Below are positions 32,217 through 44,263 of a DNA stretch of 64,000 nt, one piece after another. Position 1 is the first letter of the stretch, and every line of letters begins with the position of its first letter. Position numbers and translations under genes: made by a program. The notes below the pieces were generated by a model that worked only from the letters and a program-made list of their open reading frames with translations, made no database searches and had not been told where the DNA came from. This DNA comes from Alternaria dauci (taxonomy: Eukaryota; Ascomycota; Dothideomycetes; Pleosporales; Pleosporaceae): NCBI RefSeq assembly GCF_042100115.1, contig NC_091273.1, positions 4,340,001 to 4,404,000 on the forward strand, in the 5' to 3' direction.

Positions 32217-35200
32217 ATGGCTGCCCTGCGACGGGCTCAGGATATAGACCAGTGGAGACCAGAGGACTCGTCTATTCGGGATAGAGAGCGATCCAGGGAA
32301 AGGTCAGGGGAGAGGAACATCGAAGCCCGAACATCGTCACCAGTGCCACGAGCTGCCAGAGACTCGTCCAGACATCGCGCACCAGACACGCACATCCGAT
32401 CATCGGCCAGGCACGTGCGAGGACGTTCTCGCGAGACAAGTTTGGGCAGAGACCGCGCGCGTCGCCGCAGTCGCAGCATCTCTGGGGAGGATCGCTATCG
32501 AGCTTCGAAGAGGGAAGCCAGCGCAGACAGGGTTTCCCACTCACATCGACACCACCACCATCGCGACACGACTCCATCGTCAAAACGCCACCACCCGCGT
32601 TCTCCATCTCCGAGAGGCTCTGCGAAACGCGTAAAAAGACAAGGGAGTCGTAGCTCTCTACGTTCCGCATCCAGATCACGACGTGCATATTCGCCGGGTC
32701 GACCTTCCAGCAGGGCATATTCGCCACGACCTGCCCGCTCCGATCGCGACCGACCGCCTCGAAGGCCCACGCCCGATACCTACTTCCCACCTGCCTCGAA
32801 CCGTCGCCGCTCGCCCTCTGTCGATACTCATTATAGGCCAGTGGCCCATCGTTCACGGAAGAGATCAGTTTCACCGGACAGGAGATCTAGGCGTGAAATA
32901 TCACCTCGGCGAACGTCACCCAGAAGGACTGATCGCAGACCTGTTTCGCCATTTGACGACCGCAGGGAACGATCATACAAGTCTTACAACAACCGTGACA
33001 GGGCAAGGAGTCGCAGTCGAGCTTCCAGACGTGCTCGATCTCCCTCCCGTCCGCCTCGCAGACGATCTCCAGGTACAGTTCGCAGAGATTCGCCGCCTCC
33101 GCGCAGGAGTCGCTCACCTCGCTCATCCTTTCGACGTCGCCTATCTCGGTCGCCCTCTTTTACATCAAGACCACGCCAACGTTTGGACCAAGGAGCAGAT
33201 TCTGGCAGACCTGCCCTCGCGGACAGGATTACCTCACGCCGAGGCTCGCCACCACCTGGATCAGAGTACAACTCTGACGCATCCAAGAGCCGGGAGGACC
33301 AAGGCAAGATGAGGGGAGCATATCATTACCAGGGGCGTGGTGGGTTCCAGCAATCTCCACCGTACCCTGCCCAGAACCAATATTCTCCTCCAAATCAGTC
33401 CCCTTACCAGAGTGGTCGAGGCTGGAACAATCAGCCGTATCCTAATCAAGGGTCAGTTTTCATTCCATTGACCTTAGGCCGTTCCTATGCTGACATCATC
33501 AGATCTCCCATGCAAGGTTATACCCCAAACCAGTCTCCCTACCATCAAAACCAATCGCCCGGTTACTATCCAAACCAGCCGTATTCACAACCAGGCTTTC
33601 AGAACAACCCTCATCGCGGGGGTCATGGCAGTTACCGCGGCAACAACTTCAACGGTCCCGACCGACGCTTGTCAGGCCCTGGCGCAAATGCGTCATTCGG
33701 CGGACCTGGTGGACGAGGGCGTGGCGCTGCACCTACACAGTTTTCAAATCTGTCATGGACGCCAGCATCCGGCACTCGAGGCGGTCGCCCCGCCACTGAA
33801 GCACCACGTCCGCAGCCGGCCATCGCATCCCCAGCCCCTGCCGATTCTGCATCTGTCGATGCCGACGATAATCCATTTCGCCCATCCAAAGACTTGCGCG
33901 TAGAGGACGAAGGCGCCAAAGAGGACAAGAGGCCGGCAAAGCCTCCAACAGCGCCAAAGTCAGGATTTGGGTTTTCCTTGAAGACAAAGAACCCAGTACC
34001 ACCAGCGAGCAAAGCAAAACCTGGATTGGAAGAGTCTGAGAGACCAGAACCAGTTCCCAAAGAATCTCCTCTTGCTCCAAAGGCGAAGGTGGCAGCTGAG
34101 GTGCGCGAAACTTCTCCCCGTCGTCCGGAACCAAGAAGCGATCGGGACCGAGACTTGAGAGATAGAGGTTACGACAGCGGTCGCGAGCGAGACAACAGGG
34201 AACGAGACCGGCGATATGATAACTATTACGATCGAAAACCGGCTTACCGAGATCCTCGCGATAGAGACGGTCGAGATGTACGGGATCCTCGCGAACCTCC
34301 ATATTATCGTGGCAAAGACCGAGACTTCCGAGATTCACGAGACAGAGACTTGCGCGATCCCAGGGACATAAGAGACCTACGCGACGTTCGTGAACGCGAC
34401 CCCCGAGACCTGCGCAGTCCTCGAGATCCAAGAGACATCAGAGACATCAGGGACCGTAGAGAGCCGTACCCACCACGACGACCTGACGATAGGCGATTTG
34501 ACCCGCGCCCTGACCCACGCTCCGATCTACGACCTGCGCGAAGGACGCCACCTCCTCATGTACCCAAGACAAAGGTTGTTACAAAGAAACGCATGAAACC
34601 CCGACCTACTCTGGTTCCTGAGCATGCGGCTTCAGAGTCAGTCTATTACCGGAAGCCAGGTAACGAATCAGTAGTTGGATCCGGCACGTACGGAAAGGTG
34701 TTCAAGGGAGTCCATGTTTATACAAAGGACATGGTTGCCCTCAAGAAGATTCGAATGGAGGGTGAACGTGATGGCGTAAGCATATCCATCTAGCGGTGAT
34801 AAAACAATGCTAACTACTATCAGTTTCCGGTCACCGCGATTCGCGAGGTCAAGCTGTTACAATCTCTCAACCACGCCAACATCGTCAATCTCCGAGAGGT
34901 CATGGTTGAGAAGAACGACTGCTACATGGTCTTCGAGTACCTATCCCACGATCTTACTGGTCTTTTGAACCACCCGACCTTCAAGCTCGAACAATCACAC
35001 AAGAAGGATCTGGCGAAACAGCTCTTCGAGGGTCTAGACTACCTCCACCGTCGCGGTGTGTTACACAGAGATATCAAGGCTGCGAACATCCTGGTGTCAA
35101 ATACCGGGCAACTGAAACTGGCGGATTTCGGTCTCGCAAGATTCTACGCAAAGAGCAGCAAGCTCGACTACACGAACCGAGTCATCACCATCTGGTACCG

Positions 35201-35801
35201 ATCACCGGAGCTACTGCTGGGAGAAACTCAGTATGGGCCGGCCGTTGACATTTGGTCAGCCGCTTGCGTACTAGTGGAGATCTTCACACGCCACGCCATC
35301 TTCCCAGGAGATGGTGGCGAGATCAACCAATTGGATAAGATCTACAACGTACTGGGCACGCCCACCGTGCAGGACTGGCCTGGCATCGTTGATATGCAGT
35401 GGTTTGAACTACTGCGCCCAACGGAACGGAAGCAGTCGACTTTCGAGGAGAAGTACAAGGATCGCGTTAGCCCTATGGCCTTTGAGCTTCTCCAGGCCAT
35501 GTTCCTCTATGATCCTAATGCGCGACCGACTGCCGCAGACGTGCTCGAGCACCCCTTCTTCACAAGCGAAGCCCCGCCACCGAAACGCGCTGATGCGCTG
35601 AAGGAGCTAGAGGGCGACTGGCACGAGTTTGAGAGCAAGGCCCTTCGGAAGGAGAAGGAGAAGCAAGAGAAAGAGGCGCGGCGCGTTGCGCGAGAAGAAA
35701 AGGACACAGCGAGGAAAGACGAGGGTAAAAGACGCGCTGACGCGAATGCTGGGGAAGAGAGGGAGGCTAAGCGAGCGAAGAGCGGTGATGTTGCGGCGTA
35801 G
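32217..35801 (+). CDS. ctk1: Ctk1/CDK12-like CTD kinase with RS/RD-rich N-terminus
   Basis: Exons 32217-33451, 33503-34775 and 34824-35801, 1161 aa. Intron 33452-33502 is 51 nt and stop-free; intron 34776-34823 is 48 nt. Residues 1-400 are RS-rich, then a Gln/Asn/Pro/Tyr-rich stretch, then about residues 640-770 are RD/DPRD repeats. The kinase domain starts near 800: GSGTYGKVFKG about 804-814, ALKK, PVTAIRE helix about 838-844 (the PITAIRE/PSTAIRE position), HRDIKAAN about 917-924, DFGLAR about 937, WYRSPELLLG. A Lys/Glu/Arg-rich tail follows. The family phosphorylates Ser2 of the RNA polymerase II CTD with a cyclin partner. The RS-rich N-terminus, as in animal CDK12, suggests coupling to splicing. 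Confidence 0.93.
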
Positions 35802-36721
35802 CGTGTTGAGATGTCTCGACCAAAGCCGCGATACTGAAGCTGGTTAGATGGGGTAATATTTGTATGGTTAGAGGTGTGTTCAATCTTCGCGCGACTTTGA
35901 GATGGAATACAATGTGTGTGTATTCATGACACTTCTTGAATATATTAAGATACCTCTTCTTTTATTTTGGCAGTACACGGTTTTTCTCATGAGCTCCAGA
36001 GCAGTTGGAAGTCTATGGAGTCAAAAAGAGGTGCGGTCAGAGACTTTTGGCCGATTTGAGGACTTCGTTACCATGTGGACATAATTCAATTCTGTGGCGA
36101 CCAGGGAACCACAAACGGGCCTGGGTACGTAAAGAATTCTCGAACGCATCGCGGTAGCTGACCTCTCACAACACAGAAAGGGGAGCGTCGCTGTGGTGTT
36201 AGCTTGAAATTCATGTGTTGCGAGCCAGAGTTGTTGAGAAGAGGAACAACTGTATGTAAGCTGTCATGCTAGAAAAGCTGCTAGTCAGACACTGCCCCAC
36301 GCAGAGATTCCAAGACATGAACAACCCCATTGTCATACTTGACATTTGTCAATCAGAAGCTCCATCGAGGTGCTGGGGACGCTCGCTGTTCGAAGTGGGG
36401 ATATTTTAGCGTGCATCTCAGCTGCAGCGGGCTCAACATTCGGCTGAATGCGGCATAGCACGGAGACTCCTTTCCCGTACTGAGCCTTTCACCCTTGTCC
36501 TAGTGGACCCGCGCGTGCGCGCGAAATGGCAAAACTATGGGTAAGACTAGAAGGTTTTTGCTTCTTGTCCGCGCGTTATTATGATCCTTTGAGACTGCCA
36601 AAAACACACTCCTGCCGCGCACACAATCTCCACTACGGTTCTCTTGTGGCTGGGTTGCGCCACTTCCTGTTTCTGTTTACCTCTTTTAGCGTGGAGAGCG
36701 CTCGATTGGGGAATATCGATA
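35802..36721. other. Intergenic and unresolved 5' part of the next gene
   Basis: No independent gene. A further N-terminal coding segment of the downstream membrane protein probably lies in 36594-36721, where the frame reads a hydrophobic stretch (VLLWLGCATSCFCLPLLAW) upstream of the chosen Met. Confidence 0.5.
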
Positions 36722-38008
36722 ATGTTGGTTTCGTGGCGGCCGGAGACGAGATTGGAATGGGCCTTCTTTGGCACTACTGCGGTGCAAGCAGTCGCGAATA
36801 TTACCATACAGACGTTCGTATCACCCCGCAAAGCTTAGCAGTGGAATGATCGCTTAAACGTCTATAGGGTTGTACTGGTCACATACCTGAATTGGGTTAA
36901 CTCGGTCGTATACCAAGTGCCGCTGGCCTATGTCGCGCCCTTGACACTCGCTGTCAACTCTTTGGGATGTCTCTTCCAAGTCATATTAACACTTGATGCA
37001 TATCGGATCAAGAACCACATCCAGGTCAGTGACGTCACTTCGCGGACTGCGTGTGAGAGATGTACTGACTCTGTTCCTCGGCCTTTAGATCTTCGCACAA
37101 TGCGTTGCCAACATATGCTTGTCAATCTCGACAGTTCTGCAGTACGGCGAGATCCGAAGTGCGGCTGCCAGAATCCTTCTGAATCACGACATGTATGGCA
37201 CGCCTTTTGCAGACCATGATTGGCCTTTTCGGAACAAGGTTTCGATCGGGTTGATGACTTGTGCCGTCGTCACATGCGTTTGCAGTGCCATTATGTGCGG
37301 ATTAGCCAGGGGACTATACCGTGAGTTTTCCTGGGCTTTGTACCAGCACGTCAGTCCTGACAAGAAGATACAAACAAAATACATGATTTATCAGGTAAGC
37401 ATTCCTACTACTATCGTTTCTTGCCTGTACTCACACATCGCAGATTTATCTTGTTCTTCTCAAGATCACACCTTACTTTGTCTTCGCGTTCATATTCATC
37501 TACGACTTCATCGACGTCCATTACAAAGAGCCCGAATTCTCATTGACTCTTTCGATCCTTCCGGCTACTCTTATACATGTGGCTATCGCAGTCTATTTCG
37601 TTAGACATGAACGCCGGGTCGGAATGGCGGTGGTGTTGGTGCGTCTTTCAATCTCTATACGCTGCTACTCGCTAACACTCCATCTCGCAGGTTCTCCATG
37701 CCGCAAACATTGCATACCTGACCAGCAGACTGCTTGTCCTCTATGGACATTCGCTGCTTGCTAAGACTTTGATGAAAGATGAGATGGTATTCTACCTTTG
37801 CGTTGCGCTGTTCTTCTCAACCAGTGCGCTCATTGTAGGAACTGTTTGCTTCTTCAACTTCAAGAAAGGACTAAGACCGATTCTGTTAGGCCAGGTGCAA
37901 CGCAAACCGCGGGCGCATGAGCTGGAAGACGACTACTATGTTCAGCGTCTAAACTACAATGTAGTGCCGTTGGCGGACCGCGATTCGCAGAGGTGGACTT
38001 TGGACTGA
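36722..38008 (+). CDS. Multi-spanning membrane protein of unknown function
   Basis: Model: exons 36722-36813, 36868-37024, 37089-37394, 37444-37638 and 37691-38008, 355 aa; all junctions keep one hydrophobic frame. The first donor is weak (GTTCGT); the others are GTCAGT, GTAAGC and GTGCGT. Six or so membrane segments are visible, among them VPLAYVAPLTLAVNSLGCLF, VSIGLMTCAVVTCVCSAIM, ITPYFVFAFIFIYDF, LTLSILPATLIHVAIAVYF and EMVFYLCVALFFSTSALIVG. A short polar C-terminal tail follows. The topology resembles fungal seven-helix membrane families, but I cannot name one. The true N-terminus is probably longer; the frame is hydrophobic back to about 36594 and I could not find an in-phase first exon. 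Confidence 0.7.
37025..37088 (+). other. Intron resembling an introner-like element, copy B
   Basis: Shares about 77% identity over its last 43 nt with the intron at 18292-18352 of the B3/4 gene, including ACTGC-n-TGTGAGA-n-ATGTACTGA at the same spacing from the 3' splice site. Confidence 0.55.
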
Positions 38009-40427
38009 GAAGTAATGTGTTTCATGTTGATCAAACAAGACATTTCTTTTATATAGACTTATGACTAGGACCGTAACGAGCCGGTTTCAGCTACATAAAC
38101 ATTGTAATTTACTAGCGCTTGCATAACTTCCGTCTTGCATTTTGGTTTCAGCTTTCGGCACGCTCGAGCACTCTCGATTGCTACTAGCTAATTGCAAAGC
38201 ATCAGCATATGGAGTTTTTTCTCTCGAATTACGGGTACACACTCAGTGTTAGGATGAATTATTGCATTGGGACGCGTCGGACGCCCTCGATGGGCCCATT
38301 ACTTGTCAACAAGAAAGGGAACTGTGTCGACCATCTAGAACTGGAGACGAAAAATCTCATTGAGGTGGACACTTGACGCATCGGTCAAGGCTAAGCCGTT
38401 GCGGACGTTCATCGCAAACGACGGGTCTTCCAAAAGCCCAGGCTGACCGTGTATTCCTCTTTGAGGCGTTATCCATTCAAGACAACCTCGTATTCCTTCC
38501 TCCCTTCATTACATTTACCCTCCACGCACTGTAATCCCCCGTCACTCGGTACTGGGCAATCTACCACCAATACCCACGTTCGTGTGTCCGTCGATGAGGA
38601 CTCGGAGGGGTGCATATCGTCGCGGTCTCCACCACCCCTATGTTTACACGCCAGCTACAAGGGTATTGCTTAGCAGGCTATTTACTAAAAAACATGATCA
38701 CGTACCAGCCAGCCTGAATTGCATGCACACATGTACCAATCGCTTGCTTTGCAGCGGTCTCCAAGGTGGGCGCATGCTGATACGGATGTGAACTGGATCG
38801 ATGAGATGACTGTTAGTCCTAGAAAGACCGGAAATGGGAGCGATGACTTCATGGCTTTGTTCGAGACTTTGCGGTTGGTAAACTTGGCTTATAAGCAAAA
38901 TGGGTATACTGCCTTGATGCGCGCGTGTAACATGTCTCTTTCGTCGTCGCGCAACTTGGCCATTCGTTTGCCTCTATGCGGTTACGTTCTCTCACCCCAA
39001 AATGGCTTTTTTTTTTTTTTTTTTACAAATGTTGGACAATATGCCTTTCTGTGAATCCGGACCAGGCTGAATATGGTCTTCCATGAGCATACCCGTATCA
39101 CACGTCAGGCTTGAAACCTATCGGAAGGTTCCGGGGAGAACACTACATTGAACATATTCGACAGGTTACGCTAGGTACGACCTGTCAGGAGCAGGCACGA
39201 CGTGATTGCGATGCATCTACCGTGATGCGGGCGGGCGTAATCACCCAGGAGCGGATAAGGGATGAGACGGTGCAGTGACTGCCACGCACACGGCAGAGCT
39301 GGACGAAATTAAACCCAAAGGTTCGTTGCTTTCTCTGCCCAAGAAGCAACGGAATTTTAGCAATGCGAACTCCTGTGTGTAATTGCTTCTTCGCTGCCAA
39401 AAGTGGGGGTCAGGACTTCCTAGGTCGCGTCAACCGCCGGTACCAGTAAACTACCTCTTCTAAGTGATCACCCAACATCTCGACTCGAAGTTTCCCAACC
39501 GCCGGATCTCCAGTAATCGCTAATTGTGAATACCGCTCAACAAATACCTGTTATGTGTGGGTCAATTTCCAATGGAAGTCGTCATCTCATTGCCCAGCCA
39601 TCCCCGACGTGATTGATTGCATTGTTGCGGGCCGATCCAGCGCTCCAAGAAGCCTGATTGGCACACGGCTTCTCCGCTGCGTTGAGGGAGAAACTCCCGA
39701 TTAGGACTATTGAAAGCTTAGGCGTCCTGCAGCGGCTGAAAGAAGCAAGCGACGTCTAGCAATGGAGCTGTCGAATCGGCGAGGACGCGATAGCGCGGCC
39801 CGCCCCCACATTTGATCTTCAATCTGCAGCATCGAGATACTCAGCCCTTGTGATTTACCCGCACCTGGTATCATCCAGCCTGCAGCCAAGAATACCCCAC
39901 CAAGCGAGAAGTGCTAGGCGACGGTCGCTCGTCTTGCACTACCGAGGATCGTCATTGCATAGGTATGGCGACGCCGGGTCAGATCTGTCATGGGCGGTGA
40001 TTGATGGAGCTGACCTGCTCCGACTATCATGGTTAACTCCACCCGAAGTCGCCGACGCCTTACAGAACCGGTCCCACCCATCCCATGCGTGGTTTGAAAC
40101 TGCTGTATGTGCTTTTCCAGGAACAGTGAAGCGTGGCGAGCAGCGGCTGGGATGGCTTCCCCAATTCGCCAGATGCTCTAAGAACAATGCGTCATATCCA
40201 TGAAGCTCTCCTCAAGCTGCAAGCCACAAACATCTCGTCTACTGGCGCAACGAGCGATACCAATAGAAGTATGGATATGCTGCTTGGATGCATTACCATA
40301 GCATGTGGGCGGGGTACAGGTTGACGGCATTGAGAGCATAAGTACCACGTTCATCTCACGCATAACTTTTAGACATTAACATCTCAATACTCTCTTCACT
40401 CCTAATAATACCTTTCACCATCATAAA
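38009..40427. other. Intergenic, 2.4 kb
   Basis: No gene recognised. Contains an 18-T run at 39007-39024. The last ~60 bases before 40428 are pyrimidine- and A-rich, like a 5' leader. Confidence 0.5.
39007..39024 (+). repeat. Poly-T run of 18
   Basis: Eighteen consecutive T in intergenic DNA; may be a reverse-inserted poly(A) tail or simple slippage. No retroelement sequence is seen beside it. Confidence 0.6.
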
Positions 40428-42392
40428 ATGGCCGACACATTTACAACCAATGCCGACATCACACCAGAGAAGCTTACCATCATGAAGCTCAAGGCTAGTG
40501 GAATCCGAGATGTATTCTCCGAGCCCTCCTCACCTACAGGCAACCGATCCTTCTCATTCGGACACCATGCCAATGGTGCTAGTCATAGCTCATCATTGAC
40601 ACGCCGCTCAACTCGCCAAACTAGCTCATCTCAACGCAGAGCAAGTAGCTTCCTCCAATCTCATCGGAGCAAGATGTCCACAGAACTTACATCGCAAGCC
40701 GAGGGCAAGTTCTTCGCTTTGATGGACCTCATGTCCACTGCCTCCCGAGAGGCGTCCTCACTCAAGGAGTCGTGGTCTCGTATCATGGCTGAGCGAGATA
40801 GTCTTGTTCGCGAGAGGGATGAACTTCTCATCACGGTTGAGGAAGTGACTGAGGAGATTCAGCGCAAGGAAGCTGAGCACTCGCACCACGGCCACGAGCA
40901 CGGCGAGAGGAAGAGGCAGGTAGAGAAGCTCATACTTGAGCTCACTGCCGCACTTACTCAAGTGACCGACCACAAGAAGAAGCTCGCCGACCGTGACCGT
41001 GAATTGGAAAGCACGCGTCATGAGCTACATGAGCTTCAAAGCTCGGTCACACTCACCCATGGTGAACACGAAAGGACCAGGGCTGAGCTAGAAACTGTGT
41101 ACTCCAGGTTGAAGATCTGTGAAGGCGAGCGCGACTCTGCTCGGTCTGACTCGGAAAAGCATCACACTGAGCTTAGGACACTTCTCCGTGAGCACACTGA
41201 GCTCAAGAGCAAGTACAGCGAGACTACTTCCAAGTTCGAATCTACTCGCAAGGAGGTCCTCACCCTTACCGATCGCATCAAGATGTTCGAGCTCGAGAGG
41301 GACGAGCATCTCCACGAGAAGGATCGCCTTCACGAGGAGCTTAAGCGTGCAAAGTCTAGGGTTGACGAGACTACTCGCGAGTACACTGATCTGATCGAGC
41401 GACACGACCGTGTACAACGCGAGCTCCACAAGCTCAAGGAGACCGTCCGTGTTATTGAAACGGAGCGGGACGACCATGCTCTTACCATTGACGGCCTCCG
41501 ACGCGATGTCAAGGCCAAGATCCTTGGCTGGGAAGAGTCCGATGCCCGCGCCAACGAGTTTTCGCTCAAGTACGAACATGTCAAGCGCGAGGTCGTATCA
41601 GTCAAGGAGAAGCTGAGAGATCTTGAGCTGGAGCGCACTGAGCTTCGAGATGCCATCGACCGCTCTCGTGAGGACCACCGTCTCGTCGTTATCGAGCGAG
41701 ACCAGCTAAAGGAAGATCTCCATGACCAACACCGCAAGGTTGAGGACAACCACCGCCGTATCAACACCCTGGAAGAATCCCTCCGCCGCTCTGAGTTGAC
41801 CATCACCGAGATCAGATCCGAGATCCACACTCTTACCGAACGCAACAAGGTTCTTTACCGCGAGGGCGAAGACGCACGCAGCAAACACGGCCACCTCACA
41901 GCCGAGATCACCAGTCTCCAGGAAAAACTAGTCATATTCCAAACCGAGATTACCAACCTCAAGTACGCTCGTGACCGCGCCCACTCTGACCTCAACGCGT
42001 GGAAGCACAAGTACGAAGAGATCACCGAGACCATCTCCACCTACGACGACTCCTCGGCTGAATTCGAGTTTGAAATCACGTCTCTCCGCACGCTGCTCAA
42101 CGAAGCTCGCGAACAAAAGGAACGTGCCATCTCCGCTCGCCACGCCGCCGACCGCGAGCGCGACGAGTACATTGCCAAGTACGAAGAAAAGTGCCGCGAG
42201 ATGGAGCGTTTCGAAGAATCGGCCAGCAGCATGTACCACGCGAGCAGCGGTGGAGCTCGAAGCGGTGGTGGCGCAAAGTCGATGACCTCGAGGGTAGTGT
42301 CGAGTGGGACTACGATCCACAACCATGGTGCCTCGGGTGGGCACAGCCATGGCCATGATCATGCTGAAGGGAATTCTATCTTCTCACATTAA
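40428..42392 (+). CDS. Long coiled-coil protein
   Basis: Single exon, 654 aa. Residues 1-85 are Ser/Thr/Arg-rich and disordered. Residues about 90-590 form an almost unbroken heptad-rich coiled coil with many E, R, K and L (for example RERDELLITVEEVTEEI, ELTAALTQVTDHKKKLADRDRELE). The C-terminus has a Gly/Ser stretch and a His-rich tail (HNHGASGGHSHGHDHAEG). No kinesin, myosin or SMC head is present. It could be a structural or tethering protein (septal pore, spindle pole or cortical scaffold); I do not recognise an ortholog. Strong codon-level pattern; function unknown. Confidence 0.85.
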   Translation: MADTFTTNADITPEKLTIMKLKASGIRDVFSEPSSPTGNRSFSFGHHANGASHSSSLTRRSTRQTSSSQRRASSFLQSHRSKMSTELTSQAEGKFFALMDLMSTASREASSLKESWSRIMAERDSLVRERDELLITVEEVTEEIQRKEAEHSHHGHEHGERKRQVEKLILELTAALTQVTDHKKKLADRDRELESTRHELHELQSSVTLTHGEHERTRAELETVYSRLKICEGERDSARSDSEKHHTELRTLLREHTELKSKYSETTSKFESTRKEVLTLTDRIKMFELERDEHLHEKDRLHEELKRAKSRVDETTREYTDLIERHDRVQRELHKLKETVRVIETERDDHALTIDGLRRDVKAKILGWEESDARANEFSLKYEHVKREVVSVKEKLRDLELERTELRDAIDRSREDHRLVVIERDQLKEDLHDQHRKVEDNHRRINTLEESLRRSELTITEIRSEIHTLTERNKVLYREGEDARSKHGHLTAEITSLQEKLVIFQTEITNLKYARDRAHSDLNAWKHKYEEITETISTYDDSSAEFEFEITSLRTLLNEAREQKERAISARHAADRERDEYIAKYEEKCREMERFEESASSMYHASSGGARSGGGAKSMTSRVVSSGTTIHNHGASGGHSHGHDHAEGNSIFSH

Positions 42393-42976
42393 CTGCTGTG
42401 AAATTGAGCGACTGGGCTTTTGTTGCTGGACGGGCTGGCGGATGATGCGCGAGGAGGTTAGGATGCGGAAGAGCGTTTTTGAGAGGAGTAGGCCGGGTAC
42501 GGCGGAGACGGTCCAGAGTAGGTGATTGTCGGTCGTTAGCGGACGCTGGAATAGTTCGAGCTGACCATACGAGAGTATTTAAATTCACAACTAACTCTTA
42601 CCTTTCGATTCCGCGTGCAACAAGTGTTGATGCCTACTCTCGAGCATATCATAACCATTGTGCTTATACGAAACACACAATCATTTGTAGAAAACCTGGA
42701 CTGGGAACATCGCTCGTTAGGTGATATGCGACCTGCCGAGGTTATCAGCAACTACTCAATTGACTGAAAACAGACGCGAATTTCTTTTCATAAGTGTATT
42801 CATGGATGGGACAGATGCATTCACATGGCATCCCATCGACCGAAGAATCTCCTGGCATCAGAAGAATGCCTGTTCATGCGAAAGCTACTTGCTACCGCGA
42901 TAATGCGACCGCTTTTCTATGCGAAACATGAAGGGAAGCAGATGCGTACTTTCAGAGCACAACAGACGTAGGCTGC
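42393..42976. other. Intergenic between convergent genes
   Basis: No gene, tRNA or repeat recognised. Confidence 0.5.
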
Positions 42977-44263
42977 TTAGCTGACGATGGCAGTCGCAGG
43001 AGGCCCAGGAGTCCCACTGGTGAGGGCATCTGTCTCAGCACCATTGAAGAAATCCATACCGTTCTCCAAATTATCCTCACGAACCACCATCTCTGTGTTA
43101 ACCTCGGCATGTACGTTGCCAGCCTCATCCTGCTCTATCTCGACGTCTTCGTGTACGCTCATCTCGATATGGTGCACCGGCTCGGCGTCCTCGGCGTTTC
43201 CGTCGTCGCCACTCTCAGCATCTTCTTCGGGATAGACGTCGACTCCGTTGGTCTGTTCGGGTAGCTCGTCGCTGTTTGAGCCTTCCGGTAATTCCTCGGC
43301 ATCGTCGTCGTCTTGAGCACCGTCTTGCTGACCATTCATGTCGGCGCCACCACCATCAACGCTGTACTCTTGGTACTGTTCGCGGTCTTGTTCCGAAGAC
43401 ACCAAGGCGTCCTGGCCATCCTCTTCTTGTGCATCCTCTGCCTCTTCTACCTGCTCTTCTTCGATAGGCGACGCGTCGGCTTCGATCAGATCTCGAAGGT
43501 ATTGATCTACCTGCGCGACGTACCGGTCGGGGACCTGGCGCACTGTGTGGCCGCGCATCTTGCGAGGAGCGAGAGGCTTTGCGGGCTTTGAAGGTTTCGC
43601 GACTGCAGCTGGCTTCGGGGCAGGGGCAGCATCCTTGGGCGGCCGTCCTCGTCGGGCGGCCGGCTTCGGGGCTGACTTTGTAACGGGCTCTGGCTTGACC
43701 GTCTTGGCTGGCGGTTGGCGGGTGCGCAGCTTGGAGGGCATGCGCGGATCAAGACGGCGGGCGACATTGGGCCCAGCATTGGTCTTTGTGCGAGGAGACG
43801 ACCGCTTTCCGATTCGAGAGGGACCAGCGACTCGGTTGAGATCGAGGGCTGCAGTGCGCGCTGGCCGACCGCGCTTGGGTGTAGCTGGCGGCGCGTCTGC
43901 GGTGACGTTTGCCTTGGGAGGGCGGCCTCCACGATTCTTGACAGGCGCTTCTTCTTGTACAGGCACAGCTTCTTTCTTGGGCCTTCCTCTGCCCTTCTTG
44001 ACGACAAGCTCAGGCTCAGGCTCAGGTGCGGGCGCAGACTCAATGATAGGCTGGCGGCCGCGTTTCTTGGGCATGGGCGCGTCTTCAGCCACGGCTTCTT
44101 CGGCTTTCGCTTTGGCGGGGCGTCCACGCTTCTTCGGTGGCGCAGCAGCGGCTTTTACTGTATCGACTTTGGACGCGCGACCCCGCTTAAGAGGCGATGG
44201 GAGAGGCGCGTCTTCAGCTGCCGCGGCCTTGCGACCGGGCGCGTTTCTTGCCTTTGGAGGCAT
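42977..44263 (-). CDS. AT-hook protein
   Basis: Single exon, 428 aa. Residues 1-240 are basic and Pro/Ala-rich with at least seven AT-hook cores (KKRGRPAK, KKRGRQP, KKGRGRPKK, NRGGRPPK, PKRGRPAR, ARRGRPPK and the related LKRGRAS). AT-hooks bind the minor groove of A/T-rich DNA. RKMRGHTVRQVPDRYVAQVDQYLRDLIEADA at about 230-260 is a short conserved-looking helix. Residues 260-428 are strongly acidic (E/D-rich). A nuclear chromatin-associated protein is likely; specific role unknown. The 407-codon open frame on the opposite strand (43545-44768) mirrors the biased codons and is not a gene. Confidence 0.88.
   Translation of the reverse strand: MPPKARNAPGRKAAAAEDAPLPSPLKRGRASKVDTVKAAAAPPKKRGRPAKAKAEEAVAEDAPMPKKRGRQPIIESAPAPEPEPELVVKKGRGRPKKEAVPVQEEAPVKNRGGRPPKANVTADAPPATPKRGRPARTAALDLNRVAGPSRIGKRSSPRTKTNAGPNVARRLDPRMPSKLRTRQPPAKTVKPEPVTKSAPKPAARRGRPPKDAAPAPKPAAVAKPSKPAKPLAPRKMRGHTVRQVPDRYVAQVDQYLRDLIEADASPIEEEQVEEAEDAQEEDGQDALVSSEQDREQYQEYSVDGGGADMNGQQDGAQDDDDAEELPEGSNSDELPEQTNGVDVYPEEDAESGDDGNAEDAEPVHHIEMSVHEDVEIEQDEAGNVHAEVNTEMVVREDNLENGMDFFNGAETDALTSGTPGPPATAIVS

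Noticed and set aside
32683..33312. 209-codon frame inside the kinase gene
   Set aside because: Alternative frame of the Arg/Ser repeats; not an independent gene.
39007..39024. Poly-T run as a retroelement tail
   Set aside because: No reverse transcriptase, target-site duplication or element body seen nearby; simple slippage is enough.
42977..44263. Histone H1-like reading of the basic protein
   Set aside because: No winged-helix H1 domain; GRP cores mark AT-hooks instead.
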